NCBI RefSeq assembly: GCF_900142125.1
Contig: NZ_FQZT01000008.1
Location: 1 to 64,000 of the forward strand
DNA: 64,000 nucleotides
Source: Malonomonas rubra DSM 5091
Lineage (GTDB): Bacteria > Desulfobacterota > Desulfuromonadia > Desulfuromonadales > Geopsychrobacteraceae
Direction: 5' to 3'
Notes under the pieces: model-generated
Seen by the model: the letters and a program-made list of their open reading frames with translations, nothing else
Databases searched by the model: none
Told to the model about the DNA's origin: nothing
Program-made: the position numbers and the translations under genes
Shown: one piece after another, positions 26,220 to 35,089 of the stretch
How positions within the stretch are numbered: position 1 is the first letter of the stretch
Layout: the number at the start of each line of letters is the position of its first letter

Positions 26220-28052
26220 TCAGGAATGAAGGGTACGATAGATTTTTTCCGCCAGCGCCACCGGCAAGCCAGGCATCTCTTGCAGTTCTTGCAATGACGC
26301 AGCCTTGATCTGTTTCAGGCTGCCGAAATATTTCAACATAGCCTTGCGTCGCGCCGGCCCGACACCGGGGATATCTTCCAGCGATGACCGCAAATTCGCC
26401 TTGCTGCGCAGTTGCCGATGGTAGGTAATAGCGAAACGATGGGCTTCATCACGCAAACGCTCCAGCAGAAAAAGGGTCGGTGAACCGCTACGGAAACTGA
26501 CCGGATTTTTCCGCCCCGGAAGAAAGAAACGCTCTTCACTGCGCTCTACCGCCTTGCCCCGCACGTTGGCAACAACCCTGCTTTTGGCAATACCAACAGC
26601 CCCGATTTTGCCATTCAGTTTAAATTCAGCCAGCACTTCGTTCAACACGCCAAGTTGTCCTTTGCCGCCGTCAATCAGAATCATCTGCGGCAGCTTTTCT
26701 TCCTCAACCCCGCGCGTCAAACGTCGCCGCAACACTTCCGCGAGCGAGGCATAATCGTCCGCACCTTCCACGGTCTTTATTTTAAAACGTCTATATTCAG
26801 CGTTTGCCGCTTCACCATCGAGCAACACCACCATGCTGCCAACGGCGTTGGTTCCCTGCACGTTAGAAATATCGTAACACTCGATCCGGCGCGGCAAAGC
26901 CGGCAGATGAAACTTCGCCTGCAGCTCCTCCAGCAAACGTTCACGGGCATCGCGCTGGCTGCCTCGCTGCTTGAAAGACTCTTCAGCGTTTCGCTGTGCC
27001 AGTTGGCAAAGCCGCTTTTTTTCTCCCCGCTGGGGTGCCAGCAGCATTACTTTCCGCCCCCGCTTTTCACTCAGCCAATCAGCAAGCAGGTCGCTGTCCT
27101 CCAAGGCAAACGGCAGCAGCAACTGATCCGGCAGGATGACATCGCGGGAATAATACTCCCGCAGGAAGGCAGAGAGCAGTTCCGGCAGATCGAGAATCCA
27201 CTGCAGTGGATAACTGCGCCGTCCGAGCAGTTTGCCCTGGCGGATAAACAGCAAGGTTAATTCCACCTCACCCCCGTCACGATGCAGTCCGATGACATCC
27301 TGGTTGCCGCCACCATAATCGGCGACCTTCTGTTTCTCCACACTCTTCTCGATCGAGCTAATCTGATCGCGCACGCGCGCTGCTTCCTCAAACTTCATTT
27401 CAGCAGAAGCAGCCAACATCTGTTCACGCAGGCGTTCGACCACCAGCGATTCACGTCCTTCCAGCAGGTCGATAACCCCATCAACCAGTTTGCGGTATTC
27501 AGCTTTGCTGATTTTCCCGTGACAGGGCGCGCTGCATTGGCCAATCTGGTGAAACAGGCAGGGGCGACCTCGGCTTTCACAGCGTTTGATCGACGAATGT
27601 CGCAGCGGGAAAATACGGTAGATTTCCTTCAGTGTCTGCCTGATCGCTCCAGCGGACGAATAGGGGCCGAAGTAGAGAGCGCCATCCGCTTTGACCTGCC
27701 GCACAATCTGCAGAGCCGGGAAATCCTCGCGCAGATCGATACGCACCGAAACGTACGTCTTATCGTCGCGCAGGTCGATGTTGTAGCGCGGCCGATGTTT
27801 TTTGATCAGGGTATTTTCCAGCAGCAGAGCTTCTTTTTCCGTGTCAGTAACGATCACCTCAACCCGCTGAACTTTCTGCAGTAACAGCGGGATATGCGCC
27901 CGGCCATCGCCACCGGCGACAAAATAGCTGCGCAGCCGATTGCGTAAATGCTTGGCTTTACCGACATAGAGGATTTCATCGTCGGCGCCAATCATCTGGT
28001 AAACACCACATGAGGTCGGATATTTCGACAAGTCGATTTCGATCATAGTCAT
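26220..28052 (-). CDS. uvrC: Excinuclease ABC subunit C
   Basis: Makes the two incisions in nucleotide excision repair. The 610-residue protein has the N-terminal GIY-YIG nuclease (SCGVYQMIGADDEILYVGKAKHLRNRLRSYF), a central UvrB-binding UVR motif (MLAASAEMKFEEAARVRDQI), the RNase H-like nuclease domain starting near RRIECYDISNVQGTNAVGSMVV, and a C-terminal helix-hairpin-helix pair (LEDIPGVGPARRKAMLKYFGSL). Length and domains are normal. It is transcribed alone, divergent from the gene at 28194. Confidence 0.97.
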   Translation of the reverse strand: MTMIEIDLSKYPTSCGVYQMIGADDEILYVGKAKHLRNRLRSYFVAGGDGRAHIPLLLQKVQRVEVIVTDTEKEALLLENTLIKKHRPRYNIDLRDDKTYVSVRIDLREDFPALQIVRQVKADGALYFGPYSSAGAIRQTLKEIYRIFPLRHSSIKRCESRGRPCLFHQIGQCSAPCHGKISKAEYRKLVDGVIDLLEGRESLVVERLREQMLAASAEMKFEEAARVRDQISSIEKSVEKQKVADYGGGNQDVIGLHRDGGEVELTLLFIRQGKLLGRRSYPLQWILDLPELLSAFLREYYSRDVILPDQLLLPFALEDSDLLADWLSEKRGRKVMLLAPQRGEKKRLCQLAQRNAEESFKQRGSQRDARERLLEELQAKFHLPALPRRIECYDISNVQGTNAVGSMVVLLDGEAANAEYRRFKIKTVEGADDYASLAEVLRRRLTRGVEEEKLPQMILIDGGKGQLGVLNEVLAEFKLNGKIGAVGIAKSRVVANVRGKAVERSEERFFLPGRKNPVSFRSGSPTLFLLERLRDEAHRFAITYHRQLRSKANLRSSLEDIPGVGPARRKAMLKYFGSLKQIKAASLQELQEMPGLPVALAEKIYRTLHS

Positions 28053-28193
28053 CGCAGGATAAAGGAAAAATCTCGCAGGATAAAGGTCAGCGCGACAACC
28101 TTTTTACTTCTTCTTGAGCAACATATTGGTATAATAATGTTTTTCCGCAACGGAATTGAAATTATCTTCCTTTATGAATAAAGAGGGTTTTCT

Positions 28194-28703
28194 GTGAATC
28201 CATTCTGGAGCAACATCTTCCGCGGCAGCAGCGATCAGGATTCGCTCGCTTATTTTCTTGGTACCGTGGCCATTTTCAGCAAGCTGAAAAGACGTGAGCT
28301 GAATTTCCTGGAAAATATTGTTCACGTTCGCAACTACAAAGCCGATGAAATCGTTTTTGAAGAAGGCGATATCGGCTCCGGTATGTACGCTATCCGCTCC
28401 GGACAAGTCAAAATTTACACCCGCGATGAGAATGGCAATGAAATTGAAGAGGCCATGCTGGAAGCGGGAGACTTTTTCGGTGAGGCCGCGCTGACGGCAT
28501 CACGCCCCCGGATTGCATCAGCCCGTACGACAGAATCCTGCGTTTTAGTCGGGCTGTTCCGCTCCGATCTGCTCGACACAGTAAAAAAATATCCGGCCAT
28601 ATCATCGAGAATCCTGCTCGGTCTGGCTCGGGTTATCAGCGATCGGCTGCACCAGAACACCCTGATGCTGAACGATTTAAAGCGTCAGGTGGATAGATCA
28701 TGA
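28194..28703 (+). CDS. Cyclic nucleotide-binding (CRP-type sensor) domain protein without HTH
   Basis: A 169-residue cytoplasmic protein starting at GTG behind GAGGG. Residues ~20-140 form a cNMP-binding domain: FEEGDIGSGMYAIRSGQVKIY, then the phosphate-binding-cassette-like GDFFGEAALTASRPRIASARTTE. No DNA-binding helix-turn-helix follows; the chain ends in a helix (LARVISDRLHQNTLMLNDLKRQ). It overlaps the AI-2E family transporter gene by 4 bp (ATGA), so it may be a regulatory partner of that membrane protein. Confidence 0.85.
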   Translation: MNPFWSNIFRGSSDQDSLAYFLGTVAIFSKLKRRELNFLENIVHVRNYKADEIVFEEGDIGSGMYAIRSGQVKIYTRDENGNEIEEAMLEAGDFFGEAALTASRPRIASARTTESCVLVGLFRSDLLDTVKKYPAISSRILLGLARVISDRLHQNTLMLNDLKRQVDRS

Positions 28704-29830
28704 CAGAGCAGAGCGGCCTGAGCCGCGCACAGGTAATCCTGCTCTATTTCGTCCTGACAGCATCGATCGCTTCAGGCATTGCGATCTTCTCTTCGGCCTC
28801 AACCATCACCAACATGTTTCGAACAGCCACCGACGGGCTGTTCCTGCCAATCCTGCTGTCGTTAATCGCGGCTTTTCTGCTCGACCCCCTGGTGCAATTT
28901 TTCGAACGCGAAAGAATCGGCCGCACAGCGAGTATTTTCATCGTCTATTTCCTTGTTTCGATTACCATCCTCACCCTGCTGATGCTGATCGGACCACCGA
29001 ACTGGAAAGGGATGATGCAAGCGCTTAAAGCTGATTTTCCGCGCTATTTCGGTAGTGCTGTAGACTACTTCAATATTAAATTGAGCTCGGTACAGACCCA
29101 TTTCCCCTTTGTCAAAAGTTACGATCTTGTCGACAAGCTGCGCAGTTCGACGGAAGAATTGCTGGCGCTGATACTGGCGCAGACGCCGAAATCAGCGATG
29201 CGTATCGGCAGCCTGTTCCTGCTGGTCCCGCTATTTTCTTTCTTCTTCCTGCGCGACAGCCGCCGCATCATGCGCGGTTTTATTTCGCTGACACCGAACC
29301 GCTACTTCGAGATGGTGCTCGATATCTACGACCACGTCAGCTGGCAGCTGGCTCACTTTATCCGCGGTCGCATCCTCGAAGCGCTGATTATCGGCATTGT
29401 TGTCTGGATGGGCTTATCACTTACCGACATCCGTTACGCACCTATCCTCGGCATCATCGCCGGGGTGACCAACCTGGTTCCTTACATCGGCCCGATCGTC
29501 GGCATGATCCCGGGGCTGGTGATTGCCCTGGTCGACCTCGGCATGGGCGGCCAGTTCTGGTGGATTCTCTGTGTTTACCTGCTGATAGCCCAGATCATCC
29601 TCGACAATTTCATTCTCATCCCTATCCTGATTTCACGGGTCTCCAACCTCCACCCGCTGCTGGTGATCCTAGCCATCATCATGGGGGGCAAAATCTACGG
29701 GGTGCTTGGCATGATCATCGGTGTGCCGATCGCCAGTATTATCAATATTATCATTATCGAGATCCGTCAGTACCATACGACCTACGCCCCACACTCCCAG
29801 ATCGTCAGCCAAAGGGACATGTACGATTAG
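28700..29830 (+). CDS. AI-2E family transporter (TqsA/PerM family)
   Basis: A 376-residue inner-membrane protein with about eight membrane segments: an N-terminal pair (residues 9-60), one at 72-94, a soluble insert of ~55 residues and a C-terminal bundle. The family signatures PILGIIAGVTNLVPYIGPIVGMIPG and NLHPLLVILAIIMGGKIYGVLGMIIGVPIAS are clear. Substrates in the family are varied (autoinducer-2 export in E. coli TqsA), so none is assigned. It sits between the cNMP-binding protein and a phosphatase in a tight three-gene run. Confidence 0.9.
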   Translation: MTEQSGLSRAQVILLYFVLTASIASGIAIFSSASTITNMFRTATDGLFLPILLSLIAAFLLDPLVQFFERERIGRTASIFIVYFLVSITILTLLMLIGPPNWKGMMQALKADFPRYFGSAVDYFNIKLSSVQTHFPFVKSYDLVDKLRSSTEELLALILAQTPKSAMRIGSLFLLVPLFSFFFLRDSRRIMRGFISLTPNRYFEMVLDIYDHVSWQLAHFIRGRILEALIIGIVVWMGLSLTDIRYAPILGIIAGVTNLVPYIGPIVGMIPGLVIALVDLGMGGQFWWILCVYLLIAQIILDNFILIPILISRVSNLHPLLVILAIIMGGKIYGVLGMIIGVPIASIINIIIIEIRQYHTTYAPHSQIVSQRDMYD

Positions 29831-30628
29831 ATGATCGATACGCAGTTGCTCAAGCATGTCCGCAAGCTGGTTACAGAGGTCGGGGCTTACCAACTCAGTA
29901 GATTCCGCTCCCTGCCGCCGGGTGGCGGCGAGGAGAAAAGTGCACGCGAATTCGTCTCTGAAGTCGATCGTCATTCCGAAGATCTGTTGCTTAAAGGGCT
30001 CGGCAACCTGCTCCCGGAAGCAGGATTTTACGGGGAAGAAACCGGCATCAGCGGAAGCAGCAAGCTACGCTGGGTCATCGACCCTCTCGACGGAACCAGC
30101 AATTTCCTCAGCGGTCTTGACCAGTTCTGTATTTCCGTCGCGCTTGAAGTTGAAGGTCAAACTGAGCTCGGTGTCGTCCTGCGTCCGGCATCCAAGGAAT
30201 GTTTCACTGCTTTGCGCGGCCAGGGACTTTTCCGCAACGATCATCGCTGTCCCCAGGTCACCGACCTGCCTCTGCAACAGGCACTTATCGGGACCGGGTT
30301 TCCTTTTCGCTCCAGAGACCTGTCTGCAGAGTTCTTCGCCTGCGCAGAAGAGGTCCTCTACGCCAGCCGCGGATTACGTCGCTTTGGTGCCGCGGCCCTT
30401 GATCTGTCGTATGTTGCTGCCGGATTCCTGCAAGGGTTCTGGGAATCCGACCTGGAACCTTACGATGTCGCCGCGGCCCTGATCTTTCTGCGCGAAAGCG
30501 GATGCATTGTTACAAACCGGTCCGGCAAAGAATATTCCCCCTACCGCGACCGCCTTCTGGTCTGCGGGCCTCCGCAAATCCATGCCTCGCTAGTGGCCCT
30601 GGTGAAAGACCATTACAGCGTCGATTGA
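29831..30628 (+). CDS. Inositol monophosphatase family protein
   Basis: A 265-residue Mg2+-dependent phosphatase. The metal-binding motifs are GEE (68-70), DPLDGTSNF (84-92) and WESDLEPYDVAAA near residue 203. The ATG follows the TAG of the transporter gene directly. The family acts on inositol monophosphate, PAP/bisphosphates or fructose-1,6-bisphosphate. Motifs alone do not separate SuhB from CysQ types, so the substrate is open. Confidence 0.9.
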   Translation: MIDTQLLKHVRKLVTEVGAYQLSRFRSLPPGGGEEKSAREFVSEVDRHSEDLLLKGLGNLLPEAGFYGEETGISGSSKLRWVIDPLDGTSNFLSGLDQFCISVALEVEGQTELGVVLRPASKECFTALRGQGLFRNDHRCPQVTDLPLQQALIGTGFPFRSRDLSAEFFACAEEVLYASRGLRRFGAAALDLSYVAAGFLQGFWESDLEPYDVAAALIFLRESGCIVTNRSGKEYSPYRDRLLVCGPPQIHASLVALVKDHYSVD

Positions 30629-30747
30629 TTTACCGACCAACATTTTAGCTCCCCATTCCACTTACATAAAACGCAGAAAGTACGGCATATGCCACATCCT
30701 CTGCGTTATATGACGAAATTTTTTTTAAAATTTACTCACATAAATTC

Positions 30748-30775
30748 TTGAAAAAAAATTAAATTTCTTTATAAT
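30748..30775 (+). promoter_or_regulatory. Sigma-70 type promoter of the heme-sensor operon
   Basis: TTGAAA (30748-30753) and a consensus TATAAT (30770-30775) are spaced by 16 nt inside a very A+T-rich stretch, 112 nt before the receiver gene start. The rest of the 259-bp intergenic region holds no gene. Confidence 0.65.
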
Positions 30776-30887
30776 CTCGTCATTAACGTATTCTTAGGTA
30801 ATTGCGCGCTGCGAATATTTTTAAGGCACGGAACCTGCTTAAACCTAAACGCAGCTTAATGTTTGGATAGGAAGGAGCAAAGAAACC

Positions 30888-31256
30888 ATGGCGAAAATTC
30901 TTGTTGCAGAAGACAGCGAAACTGAATTGGCTTTATTGAAGGAAGTTCTCGGATCGACCTCGCACGAAGTTGTCACCACCGTCGACGGTTTGGCTGCGGA
31001 AGCGGAGGCACGCAAAGGCGGTTACGACCTGATCATTCTCGACGTCATCATGCCGGGCAAAAATGGCTTCCAGGTCTGTCGCGCTCTGAAAACTGATCCA
31101 AATCTCAAAAGCACGCCGATCATACTGCTCACTTCCAAGTCGGAAGCCAGCGATAAATTCTGGGGCAAGAAGCAGGGTGCAGACGCCTACATCACCAAGC
31201 CTTATGAGCCGATGGAGCTTTTGCTCGAGATTAAAAAGCAGTTGGGAGGTGCCTAA
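30888..31256 (+). CDS. Stand-alone receiver domain (PilG/PilH-like)
   Basis: A 122-residue receiver domain with acidic residues E8-D9, phosphoacceptor D52 in ILDVIMPGKNG and K104 in ITKPYEP. The FWGKKQGADAYI segment resembles the type IV pilus regulators PilG/PilH (which have FWGxRQGA). GGAAGGAG precedes the ATG. It opens a five-gene run with a heme sensor and two small cytochromes, and its TAA overlaps the next ATG (TAATG). It probably relays a signal within that run. Confidence 0.92.
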   Translation: MAKILVAEDSETELALLKEVLGSTSHEVVTTVDGLAAEAEARKGGYDLIILDVIMPGKNGFQVCRALKTDPNLKSTPIILLTSKSEASDKFWGKKQGADAYITKPYEPMELLLEIKKQLGGA

Positions 31257-31837
31257 TGACTTTGGCTCAAGCCTTTAGTGAGCACCTGGTTGCAGGGCAG
31301 CAAGGGCAACTTGTCGTCAAATTCGTGGGTGACGTTCATCTGTGCAAGATTCTCGTTGAAGACGGCCGCGCCGTACACATTTCTCATGGCCGCGTCTCTC
31401 CTGAAGAAATTCTCGGGACGCTGGCAAGCAAAACCGTTGAGTGGGTCAACTTTATCGCCGGCTACCCCGTGCGCAAAAAGCTTGACTTCCCACTACATGA
31501 GAACCTGATTGCAACCGTCTCCGGAGCAGCCGCACCAGCGGCTCCTGCTGCACCAGCAGCTCCTACTCCGGCAGCGGAAGAAGCAGCTCCACAACCGGCC
31601 GCACCAGCAGCGGAGGGACCGCAAGTCGCAGCCGACAAAGTTGCTGCAGCTGTCGATGGCTTCGTTGATCGCGTTGGCCCCCTGGGAACCATCCTGGCGG
31701 AGAACGCTGCAGGCGCTCTCGGCTATGTTTCCGGCAACCCGATGCCGATGTCACATTACACAAACTTTATCGACGCGCTGAGTCAGGAAGTTCCGGAAGA
31801 CGAGCGTGGCGACTTTATTGAGCAGTTCAAGCTCTAG
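31256..31837 (+). CDS. Ala/Pro-linker protein of the heme-sensor operon, DUF4388-like start
   Basis: A 193-residue protein with three parts. The N-terminal ~80 residues (GQQGQLVVKFVGDVHLCKILVEDGRAVHISHGRVSPEEILGTL) resemble DUF4388/PATAN domains. A low-complexity AAPAAPAAP linker spans about 85-120. The C-terminal helical segment (VDGFVDRVGPLGTILAENAAGALGYVSGNPMPMSHYTNFIDALSQEVPEDE) matches nothing I recognise. Its start overlaps the receiver stop. Likely a cytoplasmic partner of the receiver and sensor; function unknown. Confidence 0.7.
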   Translation: MTLAQAFSEHLVAGQQGQLVVKFVGDVHLCKILVEDGRAVHISHGRVSPEEILGTLASKTVEWVNFIAGYPVRKKLDFPLHENLIATVSGAAAPAAPAAPAAPTPAAEEAAPQPAAPAAEGPQVAADKVAAAVDGFVDRVGPLGTILAENAAGALGYVSGNPMPMSHYTNFIDALSQEVPEDERGDFIEQFKL

Positions 31838-31870
31838 TCTCGATACGAGAGACCTTCAGGGGAGTAAAAC

Positions 31871-32749
31871 ATGTTTAAAAGTATGAGTATCCGTAAGCGG
31901 GTTTTCACCATTCTGGCACTGGTCTACATCTTCTCCATGGCAGTGGTTGTCGGTACCGGCTACTACTTCCTCACCGAAGATACCCGCCGGGAGGCCGCAG
32001 AGAAAACCGAACTGTTCCTGCGCTCGATGAACGCGAACCAGAAATACATGCGCGCCTTCGTACGGCCGAAACTGAAAGAAATCACAGGCGGCGCATATTT
32101 CCCGGAAGCATCGGTTGGTGCCGTTATGCTGGCAAAATCCGCGAAAATTTTGGCCAGTGCTTACCCGGAATACGTCTTAAAAATCAGCTCACCCAACCCA
32201 CTGAACCAGGAAAACCTCTCCACGCCTTTTGAGGAGAAACTGATCGCCGGCTTCGACAATGGCGATTTCGAAGAGTGGGAAGGCTTCACCGAGCGGAACG
32301 GCGAGCAGCATTATGCCTCCGCAGTTCCGATTGAGGCACGTAAAGGCTGCATCTGGTGTCACGACACCCCGGAAGTCGCCCATCCTGACATGGTTGCCGA
32401 ATACGGTAGCACCTCAGGCTATGGTTACAAAGAAGGTGACATCGTCGGCACCCGGATCGTTTATGTTTCGACCGAGGAGATCAAGCAACTGACCTGGAAA
32501 AAGCTGGCATTCCTGAGCGCGGCAGTTTCCATCCTGTTCCTCGTTGCCCTGATCGTCATCGACCTGATTATCAACCGTAGCGTCGTCAAACCGATCGAGA
32601 ACATTGTTGACGTGGCGGGCGATATCAGCCGCGGCAAGATGGACCGCTCCTTCGATGTCGACACCAAGGACGAAATCAAGTCGCTGGCGGACGCCTTCAA
32701 CCGGATGAAGGTTTCGCTCGAAAAAGCGATGGACATTCTCAGGAAATAA
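31871..32749 (+). CDS. Tll0287-like heme sensor with HAMP and no output domain
   Basis: A 292-residue membrane protein: TM1 at about 11-32, a periplasmic DUF3365/Tll0287-type domain (33-205) with heme motif CIWCH (160-164), TM2 at about 212-232 and a HAMP domain (VVKPIENIVDVAGDISRGKMDRSFDVDTKDEIKSLADAFNRMKVSLEKA). The chain stops right after HAMP, where related proteins continue into a kinase or chemoreceptor module. It may act through separate partners such as the receiver encoded two genes upstream, or as a regulatory subunit. The preceding gene ends 33 bp upstream. Confidence 0.88.
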   Translation: MFKSMSIRKRVFTILALVYIFSMAVVVGTGYYFLTEDTRREAAEKTELFLRSMNANQKYMRAFVRPKLKEITGGAYFPEASVGAVMLAKSAKILASAYPEYVLKISSPNPLNQENLSTPFEEKLIAGFDNGDFEEWEGFTERNGEQHYASAVPIEARKGCIWCHDTPEVAHPDMVAEYGSTSGYGYKEGDIVGTRIVYVSTEEIKQLTWKKLAFLSAAVSILFLVALIVIDLIINRSVVKPIENIVDVAGDISRGKMDRSFDVDTKDEIKSLADAFNRMKVSLEKAMDILRK

Positions 32750-32771
32750 TCCCTAGACCTAAGGAGTCTGT

Positions 32772-33074
32772 ATGAAGAAACGTCTTCTCCTTCTCCTTCT
32801 CGTTACCGCGGTGCTGGCCCAGGTGGCCAGCGCCGCAAACGCGAATCCTCGAGTCGGCAAGAAGCTGTTTGACCGTGTTTGCAGGATCTGCCATATGCCT
32901 GGATCAGAAGCCGGCGAACTTAAGCCGTCGAGTAAAACCCAGGAAGAGTGGCAGCAGCTTATCGGTAAGAACAAGCACCGCTGTGACCCGAAAGTTTTAC
33001 ATAACTTAACCCCAGAGGACAAAAGCTCTCTGGTCGCATTTTTGAAAGCTTACGCTGCAGATTCCGTTGAATAG
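32772..33074 (+). CDS. Small monoheme c-type cytochrome (first of a pair)
   Basis: A 100-residue periplasmic protein with a signal peptide ending near ANA-NPR and one heme site CRICH (37-41). The core resembles class I cytochrome c, but the only Met is directly beside the heme motif. His69 in NKH is shared with the second copy and may be the distal ligand. It lies 22 bp after the heme sensor gene and probably donates electrons or acts as redox input for it. Confidence 0.88.
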   Translation: MKKRLLLLLLVTAVLAQVASAANANPRVGKKLFDRVCRICHMPGSEAGELKPSSKTQEEWQQLIGKNKHRCDPKVLHNLTPEDKSSLVAFLKAYAADSVE

Positions 33075-33158
33075 GAATCGACCAAGTATGTCACGGCGAT
33101 ATTCGATCCGTTCCAGCGTCTGGAATGATTTGGGATCGCCCACGCCAAGGAGTTTAGT

Positions 33159-33476
33159 ATGAAGCGTTTCATCGTATTGTTGATCATCTTTTCCATGGTC
33201 CTTGCATTAACCAGTGTTGCCTACGCTGCCAGTTCACGCCGTGGCAAAAAAGTCTTCGCCAAGGTTTGCGAAACCTGCCATATCAAAGGGAGTGACGCTG
33301 GCAAGCTGAAACCATCGAAGAAGACCATGTCCCAGTGGAAGCGCTTCGTTGAAAAAAACAAGCACGATGCCGACCCGAATGTTCTGAAGAACCTCTCCAG
33401 TAAGGACCGTAAAAACCTGCTGAAGTTCCTGCAGGAATATGCCCTTGATGCCGATACCATCGAGACCTGCGGTTAA
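33159..33476 (+). CDS. Small monoheme c-type cytochrome (second of a pair)
   Basis: A 105-residue paralog of the preceding gene. The signal peptide ends near AYA-ASS and the heme site is CETCH (37-41). It shares K(V/L)F(A/D)(K/R)VC, GS(D/E)AG(K/E)LKPS.KT and the NKH His69 with its neighbour. An extra C-terminal tail ends in ETCG. Transcription ends at the terminator just downstream, which closes the run begun at 30888. Confidence 0.88.
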   Translation: MKRFIVLLIIFSMVLALTSVAYAASSRRGKKVFAKVCETCHIKGSDAGKLKPSKKTMSQWKRFVEKNKHDADPNVLKNLSSKDRKNLLKFLQEYALDADTIETCG

Positions 33477-33500
33477 ACCAGAACCAGAACCAATTTTAAA

Positions 33501-33536
33501 ACAGGGGTCGCTGAAGTCAGCGGCCCCTGTTTTTTT
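33501..33536 (+). terminator. Terminator of the heme-sensor/cytochrome operon
   Basis: Arms ACAGGGG...CGCTG and CAGCG...CCCCTGT with loop AAGT are followed by TTTTTT. Confidence 0.9.
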
Positions 33537-33607
33537 GAGTACTCCCGGATTGATCCATTGGCAGCAAAACTGCTAGGCTATGGCGATCAATCAGCCAGGG
33601 AACCCTG

Positions 33608-34411
33608 ATGACTCAAAACTGCCGAAGCTGCCAATTCACAAGCTTTACCGAAAGCCTGCCACCACTACTCGACAGCATAAATGCGGCTGAAATCTTCTCA
33701 CAGCAGACACAAATCCTGTTGAAGCCGAACCTGGTCAACACGTCATCGCCACCGATCACGTTACCGGTGGAGGCGATGCGGGTACTGGTTGAATATATCC
33801 GCCGATGCAGCAAAGCTAGTTTGATTATCGCTGAAGGGACAGGAGAACCGCACATCAATACGTTCGATGTCTTCACTGCTCTGCGATACGACGAATTGGC
33901 GGTGGAGTATGATCTGAAACTGCTCGACCTGAACGAAGCGGAGAACATCAAGCTAAGCGATAAGCGGTGTAAAGTATTCCCGGAAATGTATCTGCCGAAA
34001 ATCGCTTTCGACAGCTTCATCGTTTCCTTTCCGGTGCTTAAAGCCCACAGCCTTGCCGATGTCACCCTGGCAATGAAAAACATGATGGGCTTCCCCTCGC
34101 ATCACCATTATCAAAGTGGGGGGTACTGGCGCAAAGCGGCCTTCCACGCCAGCATGCATCGTTCAATCTTTGAACTCAATTGTTATCGCAAACCTGATCT
34201 TTCGATCATCGATGCCAGCATCGGCATGGCTGAATATCATCTCGGCGGGCCAACCTGCAATCCACCGGTCGGCAAACTTGTCGCAGGACTCGATCCGGTC
34301 GCAGTCGATGCGGTTGGAGCGGAATTACTCGGTTTCGCCTGGCAGAATGTCGAGCACATTCGGCTGGCAAATGGGGTGCTGGGGTGCGCAGAAGCTTTGT
34401 CAGGCAGCTAA
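33608..34411 (+). CDS. DUF362 domain-containing protein
   Basis: A 267-residue protein with the DUF362 pattern: ILLKPNLVN near residue 36, IAEGTGEP, SFPVLKAHSLADVTLAMKNMMG, SIIDASIGMAEYHLGGP and LVAGLDPVAVDAVGAELLG. No ferredoxin-type cysteine cluster is fused, unlike longer members. The N-terminus has a CRSC pair. The family occurs widely in anaerobes; its reaction is not established. Confidence 0.88.
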   Translation: MTQNCRSCQFTSFTESLPPLLDSINAAEIFSQQTQILLKPNLVNTSSPPITLPVEAMRVLVEYIRRCSKASLIIAEGTGEPHINTFDVFTALRYDELAVEYDLKLLDLNEAENIKLSDKRCKVFPEMYLPKIAFDSFIVSFPVLKAHSLADVTLAMKNMMGFPSHHHYQSGGYWRKAAFHASMHRSIFELNCYRKPDLSIIDASIGMAEYHLGGPTCNPPVGKLVAGLDPVAVDAVGAELLGFAWQNVEHIRLANGVLGCAEALSGS

Positions 34412-34412
34412 T

Positions 34413-35030
34413 TCAGCGGTCGAAGGCGAGCTTGAATCCGAATAACAGCATGATGCTGCCAGTCAAACCGTCGAGTGTGCGCCGAACAGCTGGAGCGCGC
34501 AACCAGCGGCCAGCCTTTCCCACCAGGGTCGCCAGCAGCGACTGATAAATCATCGCGATTACGAAATGCAGGCCAGCAATCAGGAGCGATTGCTGCAGCG
34601 CAGACGCTGCCGGATCAATAAATTGTGGCAGAAAGGCCATGTAGAAGACGATAGTCTTCGGGTTAAGCACATTCGAGAGCAGGCCCTCACGGAAAGAACG
34701 AGAAAAACGGAAACCGGAAGCAGCGGTTTTCGCCGCTGACATGTCCCCATGTTGATGACAAGCTGAACGCAAACTGGTTGCGCCGAGCCATATCAGGTAA
34801 CCGGCACCTATAAGCTTCAACGTATTAAATGCAAGGGCAGATTGCAGCAGGATCAGGGATATCCCGACAGCAGAAACGAATGCGTGCACGAACAACCCAC
34901 TGCAAATGCCGAAGCTGCTGACAACCCCATCGCGCCAACCACCACGATGACTGTTGCGGATCACCAGCAGGGTGTCGACGCCAGGCGTGATGGTGAGCAG
35001 GGTAAGCGGGATGAGGCTGGTCAGTAACAT
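34413..35030 (-). CDS. LysE/RhtB family amino-acid exporter
   Basis: A 205-residue inner-membrane protein with about six hydrophobic segments. The family signature TPGVDTLLVIRNSHRGGWRDGVVSSFGICSG is at residues 15-45, with KLIGAGYLIWLG near 73 and SNVLNPKTIVFYMAFLPQF in the middle. Members export amino acids such as homoserine, threonine or lysine; the substrate is not predictable. It is convergent with the DUF362 gene, leaving one base between the stops, and lies downstream of proC. Confidence 0.92.
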   Translation of the reverse strand: MLLTSLIPLTLLTITPGVDTLLVIRNSHRGGWRDGVVSSFGICSGLFVHAFVSAVGISLILLQSALAFNTLKLIGAGYLIWLGATSLRSACHQHGDMSAAKTAASGFRFSRSFREGLLSNVLNPKTIVFYMAFLPQFIDPAASALQQSLLIAGLHFVIAMIYQSLLATLVGKAGRWLRAPAVRRTLDGLTGSIMLLFGFKLAFDR

Positions 35031-35089
35031 AGTTGTCCGTTTCTTTGTCCCTGCAGAAAAGTCAAAAACAAGAGCAAGGAAGAAAAAAT

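Noticed and set aside
30776-30887. Possible riboswitch in the leader of the heme-sensor operon
   Set aside because: No recognised aptamer core and no clear expression-platform hairpin by eye.
31500-31640. Ala/Pro repeat as a DNA repeat or CRISPR-like array
   Set aside because: It is low-complexity coding sequence of a linker, with irregular units and no spacers.
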